Shown here piece by piece: positions 7,539 to 10,116 of a stretch of DNA of 10,116 bases. A model generated the notes under the pieces. The model made no database searches. It had not been told where the DNA came from and saw only the letters and a list, made by a program, of their open reading frames with translations. Within the stretch, counting starts at the first letter, position 1, and each line of letters opens with the position of its first letter. This DNA is from Bacteroidales bacterium UBA6248 (GTDB lineage: Bacteria; Bacteroidota; Bacteroidia; Bacteroidales; Lentimicrobiaceae): positions 13,278 to 23,393 of the forward strand of contig DJVU01000054.1 of the NCBI GenBank assembly GCA_002441345.1. Direction: 5' to 3'. The translations under genes were made by a program, and so were the position numbers.

Positions 7539-7565
7539 GTAAACAACCGCTTAAGTTTTAATTTT
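7534..7565 (+). terminator. Weak terminator-like inverted repeat at the rmuC stop
   Basis: CTTAAG at 7534-7539, overlapping the stop codon, can pair with CTTAAG at 7550-7555 around a 10-base loop, and TTTTAATTTT follows. The stem is only 6 bp and AT-rich, so termination here is plausible but weak. Confidence 0.3.
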
Positions 7566-7705
7566 CTGCCGTACTACCCTGATGTCAGGATTTTCGAATT
7601 CTGAGACCATCGCGTACACTAAGATTTCATTCCTGCATAAATACCAGCACTTAACCTTTTCTGGCCGGGATAATACCATCACCTTAAAAAAAATACATTT
7701 TTTTT

Positions 7706-7733
7706 GGGGAGCAGATTGAACAATTTGCTCTCC
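7706..7733 (+). repeat. 12-bp hairpin upstream of the perR promoter
   Basis: GGGGAGCAGATT (7706-7717) pairs with AATTTGCTCTCC (7722-7733) around a 4-base loop GAAC, giving 12 pairs of which two are G-U. It is preceded by a T run and ends four bases before the PerR-like box. A T run before rather than after the stem argues against a plus-strand terminator. The rest of the 248-nt rmuC-perR gap shows nothing else I can support. Confidence 0.5.
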
Positions 7734-7736
7734 AGA

Positions 7737-7751
7737 TTGTATTTATTACAA
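7737..7751 (+). promoter_or_regulatory. PerR-box-like operator (7-1-7 inverted repeat)
   Basis: TTGTATT-T-ATTACAA is an inverted repeat with six of seven arm positions complementary. It agrees with the Bacillus PerR consensus TTATAATNATTATAA at 11 of 14 arm positions. It overlaps the predicted -33 element of the promoter just upstream of a PerR-type gene, the layout expected for autorepression. Confidence 0.5.
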
Positions 7752-7767
7752 ACAAGGTTTAATTTTA
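7737..7767 (+). promoter_or_regulatory. perR: Predicted promoter of perR-dps-prx
   Basis: TTG at 7737-7739 serves as the -33 element and TAATTTTA at 7760-7767 matches seven of eight positions of TAnnTTTG, with 20 bases between them. Transcription would start near 7774, giving a leader of about 13 nt before the ATG at 7787. The palindrome at 7737-7751 lies directly on the -33 element. Confidence 0.45.
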
Positions 7768-7786
7768 AGGTAAAATCAAATCTGAA

Positions 7787-8218
7787 ATGAAAATCGTACC
7801 GGAAATCATTCAAAAACTCACCGAAGCAGGGCTTAAAATTACGCCGCAAAGGGTTGCTGTAATGCAGACCCTGCTGAGGCTTAAGAGTCACCCAACGGCG
7901 GAGGAATTATTTGCCGAGGTTTCCAAAACAATTCCGGGACTGTCCCCTACCACCATATACAACACCCTTGACACTTTTGTCGAGAGGGGACTGGTAAAGA
8001 GGGTAAAGACCGATCTGGATATCATGCGGTACGACGCCATCACCGAACACCACCATCATCTTTATTGTGCAATCTCTGATCGTATGGAGGACTACTTTGA
8101 TCCTGAGCTCGATCAGATTCTGAGTGAATACTTCCTGCGCAAAAAAATAAAAGGATTCAATGTTACCGACATACGGTTGCAGTTGATGGGAGACTTTGAA
8201 AATAAAGCGAAACAATAA
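7787..8218 (+). CDS. perR: PerR-type peroxide-responsive regulator of the Fur family
   Basis: A 143-residue Fur-family repressor. The N-terminal winged helix includes LKITPQRVAVMQTLL and the recognition-helix region GLSPTTIYNTLDTFVERGLV. Aligned by eye to Bacillus PerR (H37, D85, H91, H93, D104), all five regulatory Fe/Mn ligands are present as His35, Asp83, His89, His91 and Asp102. Asp rather than Glu at the last site is the residue linked to peroxide sensing by PerR. The structural zinc site is missing: the first CxxC is reduced to C94-A-I-S97 and there is no C-terminal CxxC, since the chain ends GDFENKAKQ. Fur members without this zinc are known, so this need not mean loss of function. It probably senses peroxide through iron-catalysed His oxidation and represses its own operon. 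dps begins 20 bases after the stop. Fur cannot be fully excluded, but PerR fits the ligands and neighbours better. Confidence 0.88.
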   Translation: MKIVPEIIQKLTEAGLKITPQRVAVMQTLLRLKSHPTAEELFAEVSKTIPGLSPTTIYNTLDTFVERGLVKRVKTDLDIMRYDAITEHHHHLYCAISDRMEDYFDPELDQILSEYFLRKKIKGFNVTDIRLQLMGDFENKAKQ

Positions 8219-8238
8219 TCATAAAAAATCAACAAATT

Positions 8239-8715
8239 ATGAAAAAACTGAACAAAATCGGCCTTGACGAGGCCAAATCAGCGCAGCTGATTGAAAAGCT
8301 CAACGATCTTTTAGCCAATTACCAGGTACTTTACCAGAATGCCCGCGGGTTTCACTGGAACATCAAAGGTGAAAAGTTTTTTGAACTTCATCTGAAATTT
8401 GAAGAATTGTACAACGATCTTCAGATAAAAATTGATGAGATTGCCGAGCGTATCCTCACCCTGGGAGGTACTCCCGTTCATTCTTTTTCCGGCTACCTTA
8501 AAGTAGCTGAGATCAAGCCTGTAGAAAATGAAACCAATGGGGTTAAATGCGTCGGACATATTCTGGATGCTTTTAAAACCCTGCTGGAAAAAGAGCGAGA
8601 AATTCTGGAAATGTCCGCAGATCTTAACGATGAAGGAACCAATGCTATGGCAAGCGACTACATCCGTGAGAAGGAGAAACTGGTTTGGATGTATTCCGCT
8701 TTCCTGGCAAAGTAA
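8239..8715 (+). CDS. dps: Dps family DNA-binding / iron-storage mini-ferritin
   Basis: A 158-residue four-helix ferritin-like protein that forms a 12-subunit shell, oxidises Fe(II) with hydrogen peroxide and stores the iron, so limiting Fenton damage. The inter-subunit ferroxidase ligands are readable: NARGFHWNIKG with His39, His51 twelve residues later, and KIDEIAERI with Asp66 and Glu70. This is the H-x12-H...D-x3-E pattern of Listeria Dps (H31, H43, D58, E62). The usual Asp between them is Glu55 here. LGGTPVHSFSGYL matches the conserved loop after the second helix. The N-terminal tail is short with three lysines in the first six residues, so DNA binding is possible but not shown. The gene lies between perR and the peroxiredoxin gene with short gaps, consistent with a peroxide-induced operon. 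Confidence 0.95.
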   Translation: MKKLNKIGLDEAKSAQLIEKLNDLLANYQVLYQNARGFHWNIKGEKFFELHLKFEELYNDLQIKIDEIAERILTLGGTPVHSFSGYLKVAEIKPVENETNGVKCVGHILDAFKTLLEKEREILEMSADLNDEGTNAMASDYIREKEKLVWMYSAFLAK

Positions 8716-8753
8716 TCAATAACCTAATTAACAAACTAATCAAAAAACTCAAC

Positions 8754-9401
8754 ATGAGCGAAGTAAAAAGTTTTCCGCTAATCGGTGACAAGATTCCCGA
8801 CCTTACCGTACAAACTACCCATGGGATAAAAAATCTCATCAGCGATTATGCCGGCAAATGGCTGGTTCTGTTCAGCCACCCGGCAGATTTCACCCCGGTA
8901 TGTACTACAGAATTTGTTGCATTTGCGAAACGGTACGATCAGTTTAAAGAGCTGAATGCCGAATTGCTTGGACTTTCCATCGACCAGATTTTCTCGCACA
9001 TCAAATGGGATGAATGGATTGAAGAAAAGCTGAACGTTCAGATTCCCTTCCCAATCATTGCCGATTCTACCGGTAATGTTGCCATGGCAATGGGAATGAT
9101 ACATCCCGGCAAGGCTTCGGATACCGTACGTGCCGTCTTCCTGATCGATCCCAATTCAGTAATCCGCATTATATTGTTCTATCCCCAGGAAATCGGTCGC
9201 AACATGGATGAAATTCTCCGTGCCCTGAAAGCGCTGCAGACATCGGATGCTAACAAAGTTGCCATTCCTGCCGGATGGCCCAACAACGAACTGATCGGCG
9301 ACCGCGTGATTATTCCTCCTGCAAAGGATGTTGAAACAGCTAAAAAGCGACTTAAGGAATACGAATGCTACGACTGGTGGTTCTGCCACAAGAGTCTGTA
9401 A
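8754..9401 (+). CDS. Peroxiredoxin of the Prx6 / archaeal thioredoxin-peroxidase type
   Basis: A 215-residue cytoplasmic thiol peroxidase reducing hydrogen peroxide and organic hydroperoxides. HPADFTPVCTTE carries the peroxidatic Cys50 with Thr47 and Pro43, and SDTVRAVFLIDP carries the conserved Arg126. The C-terminus ECYDWWFCHKSL holds Cys205 and Cys211 with a six-residue spacing. This layout matches the Aeropyrum pernix enzyme (C50, R126, C207, C213) and marks the Prx6 subfamily rather than AhpC. Cys205 or Cys211 probably acts as the resolving cysteine, so it need not be a 1-Cys enzyme. An upstream in-frame ATG at 8685 overlaps dps and adds 23 atypical residues; ATG 8754 gives the usual N-terminus. 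No AhpF or dedicated reductase lies nearby. It is the third gene of the perR-dps-prx cluster. Confidence 0.94.
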   Translation: MSEVKSFPLIGDKIPDLTVQTTHGIKNLISDYAGKWLVLFSHPADFTPVCTTEFVAFAKRYDQFKELNAELLGLSIDQIFSHIKWDEWIEEKLNVQIPFPIIADSTGNVAMAMGMIHPGKASDTVRAVFLIDPNSVIRIILFYPQEIGRNMDEILRALKALQTSDANKVAIPAGWPNNELIGDRVIIPPAKDVETAKKRLKEYECYDWWFCHKSL

Positions 9402-9408
9402 TTAGTTG

Positions 9409-9475
9409 ACCCGGGGAAAGTTATAATAGTTTAAACAGCATATCACCAAAATGAACTTTTAGACCTTCCCCGGGT
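9409..9475 (+). terminator. Long-range GC-rich inverted repeat after the peroxiredoxin gene (possible terminator)
   Basis: ACCCGGGGAA (9409-9418) is perfectly complementary to TTCCCCGGGT (9466-9475), a 10-bp stem with a 47-base loop. It starts eight bases after the stop codon and is followed by TATTTACT. The right arm followed by T-rich sequence is terminator-like, but the long loop is unusual. Confidence 0.45.
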
Positions 9476-9540
9476 TATTTACTCAAACCTTAAATGGTTT
9501 ATCTATTGGCCCTGGAATTCCAATACTTCCGGCCTTTTGT

Positions 9541-9553
9541 TCACAGCCTGTGA
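9541..9553 (+). repeat. Perfect 6-1-6 palindrome TCACAG-C-CTGTGA
   Basis: Every arm position is complementary. The single-base centre is too small for an RNA hairpin with the full stem, so a dimeric protein-binding site on DNA is the more natural reading. The binding protein is unknown. It lies about 160 bases before the katG start. Confidence 0.4.
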
Positions 9554-9578
9554 CTGAAAAACATTTTAAAATCCGGTT

Positions 9579-9601
9579 ATTGCCCGGCAATCACAATTGC
9601 C
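9579..9601 (+). repeat. Overlapping inverted repeats ATTGCC / GGCAAT / ATTGCC
   Basis: ATTGCC (9579-9584), one base, GGCAAT (9586-9591), CACA, ATTGCC (9596-9601). The middle unit is a perfect inverted partner of both flanking units. The second pair can form a 6-bp RNA hairpin with a 4-base loop, while the first pair makes a 6-1-6 DNA palindrome. Confidence 0.45.
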
Positions 9602-9712
9602 TGCAAAAACCACCCCTGAAAGACTGTCTCATTACTGAATCAACAAATCCCAAGGGCTGTTACCCTGAAAGTGTAAACCATTGAATTTTTTATAAAAAAC
9701 AAAATCAATAAT

Positions 9713-10116
9713 ATGGAAAACAACCCTAAGAAAGAGAGCAAATGCCCTGTAACGGGTACAACGAAGAAGCACAGCGTTGGTGCTGCTGGTACAAAAAACC
9801 GCGACTGGTGGCCCAACCAGCTTAAGTTGAACATTCTGCGGCAGCATTCCGATTTGTCGAACCCAATGGGCAAGGATTTTAACTATGCCGAAGAGTTCAA
9901 AACACTGGATTACAACGCGTTAAAAGAAGATCTTCGCAAGCTTATGACGGATTCGCAGGACTGGTGGCCGGCCGACTTTGGTCATTATGGTCCGTTCTTT
10001 ATCCGCATGGCTTGGCACAGTGCCGGCACGTACCGCATAGGCGACGGGCGCGGAGGCGGCGGGCGCGGACAGCAGCGGTTTGCACCTCTGAACAGCTGGC
10101 CCGACAACGTAAACCT
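9713..10116 (+). CDS. katG: Catalase-peroxidase KatG, N-terminal part (runs off the right edge)
   Basis: Bifunctional haem enzyme that dismutates hydrogen peroxide and has peroxidase activity. The window holds 134 complete codons of a gene usually encoding about 720-740 residues. The N-terminus has the typical CPVTG and DWWPNQLKLNIL segments, then NPMGKDFNYAEEF and MTDSQDWWPADFGHYGPFF. IRMAWHSAGTYR contains the distal haem triad Arg98, Trp101 and His102 (R102, W105 and H106 in E. coli); Trp101 is the tryptophan expected in the Met-Tyr-Trp adduct. GQQRFAPLNSWPDN follows as usual. No signal peptide is seen, so it is cytoplasmic. The ATG at 9713 lies behind an A-rich leader without a Shine-Dalgarno sequence. 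It follows the perR-dps-prx cluster and may belong to the same regulon through its own promoter. Confidence 0.97.
   Translation, partial: MENNPKKESKCPVTGTTKKHSVGAAGTKNRDWWPNQLKLNILRQHSDLSNPMGKDFNYAEEFKTLDYNALKEDLRKLMTDSQDWWPADFGHYGPFFIRMAWHSAGTYRIGDGRGGGGRGQQRFAPLNSWPDNVN

Larger units (their letters stand above)
9402..9712 (+). other. Repeat-rich intergenic region before katG
   Basis: This 311-nt gap contains no gene I can support. It holds the long-range stem at 9409-9475, a PerR-like sequence at 9421-9435, the palindrome TGGAATTCCA (9513-9522), a perfect 6-1-6 repeat at 9541-9553, ATTTTAAAAT (9563-9572), and a triple ATTGCC/GGCAAT array at 9579-9601. I found no good TAnnTTTG match, so the katG promoter was not located. 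Confidence 0.5.

Noticed and set aside
8685..8753. ATG start extending the peroxiredoxin by 23 residues
   Set aside because: It overlaps the end of dps and adds sequence foreign to the family; ATG 8754 puts the peroxidatic Cys at residue 50 as in the archaeal homologue.
9686..9699. Perfect palindrome TTTTTTATAAAAAA before katG
   Set aside because: Low-complexity AT sequence, self-complementary by composition, immediately before an A-rich leader; not specific enough to call an operator.
1..10116. CRISPR arrays, tRNA or rRNA genes, insertion sequences, integrases
   Set aside because: No regularly spaced direct repeats, tRNA-like cloverleaf, transposase or integrase sequence was seen on either strand.

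Overview
The window looks like part of a Bacteroidota chromosome, probably the order Bacteroidales (the order is a guess). Three genes (argS, the COG2403-type GTPase and pyrB) are preceded by exact matches to the Bacteroidota -7 promoter element TAnnTTTG. Start codons sit behind A-rich leaders without clear Shine-Dalgarno sequences. The set of proteins fits the same phylum. GC content is moderate and looks even throughout, and I see no insertion sequence, CRISPR array, prophage, tRNA or rRNA.

Layout: (1) 1-668, minus strand: the N-terminal part of arginyl-tRNA synthetase, running off the left edge. (2) 669-981: a divergent intergenic region with a promoter facing each way and a structured leader of about 120 nt. 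(3) 982-2325: a P-loop protein of the COG2403 / cyclic 2,3-diphosphoglycerate synthetase type, closed by a clear intrinsic terminator. (4) 2440-3845: pyrB-pyrI, the catalytic and regulatory subunits of an allosteric aspartate transcarbamoylase, followed by a strong nested hairpin. (5) 3919-7538: a secreted papain-fold (C1) peptidase, an AlbA_2 domain protein and the DNA recombination protein RmuC, all on the plus strand with short gaps.

(6) 7737-10116: a peroxide-defence block. It holds a PerR-type Fur-family regulator, Dps (iron-sequestering mini-ferritin), an archaeal-type Prx6 peroxiredoxin and the start of catalase-peroxidase KatG. perR, dps and the peroxiredoxin gene are tightly spaced and probably form one operon. 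katG follows after a 311-nt intergenic region rich in inverted repeats. A 7-1-7 palindrome resembling a PerR box lies on the predicted -33 element of the perR promoter, which suggests autoregulation of the operon by peroxide and metal.

Most of the window is housekeeping. The parts most worth a second look are the PerR block (a PerR with all regulatory metal ligands but no CxxC structural zinc sites, its operator, and the repeats before katG), the C1 peptidase whose expected catalytic Asn is Asp, and the archaeal-style GTPase with its long structured leader. I did not find a convincing new multigene system.
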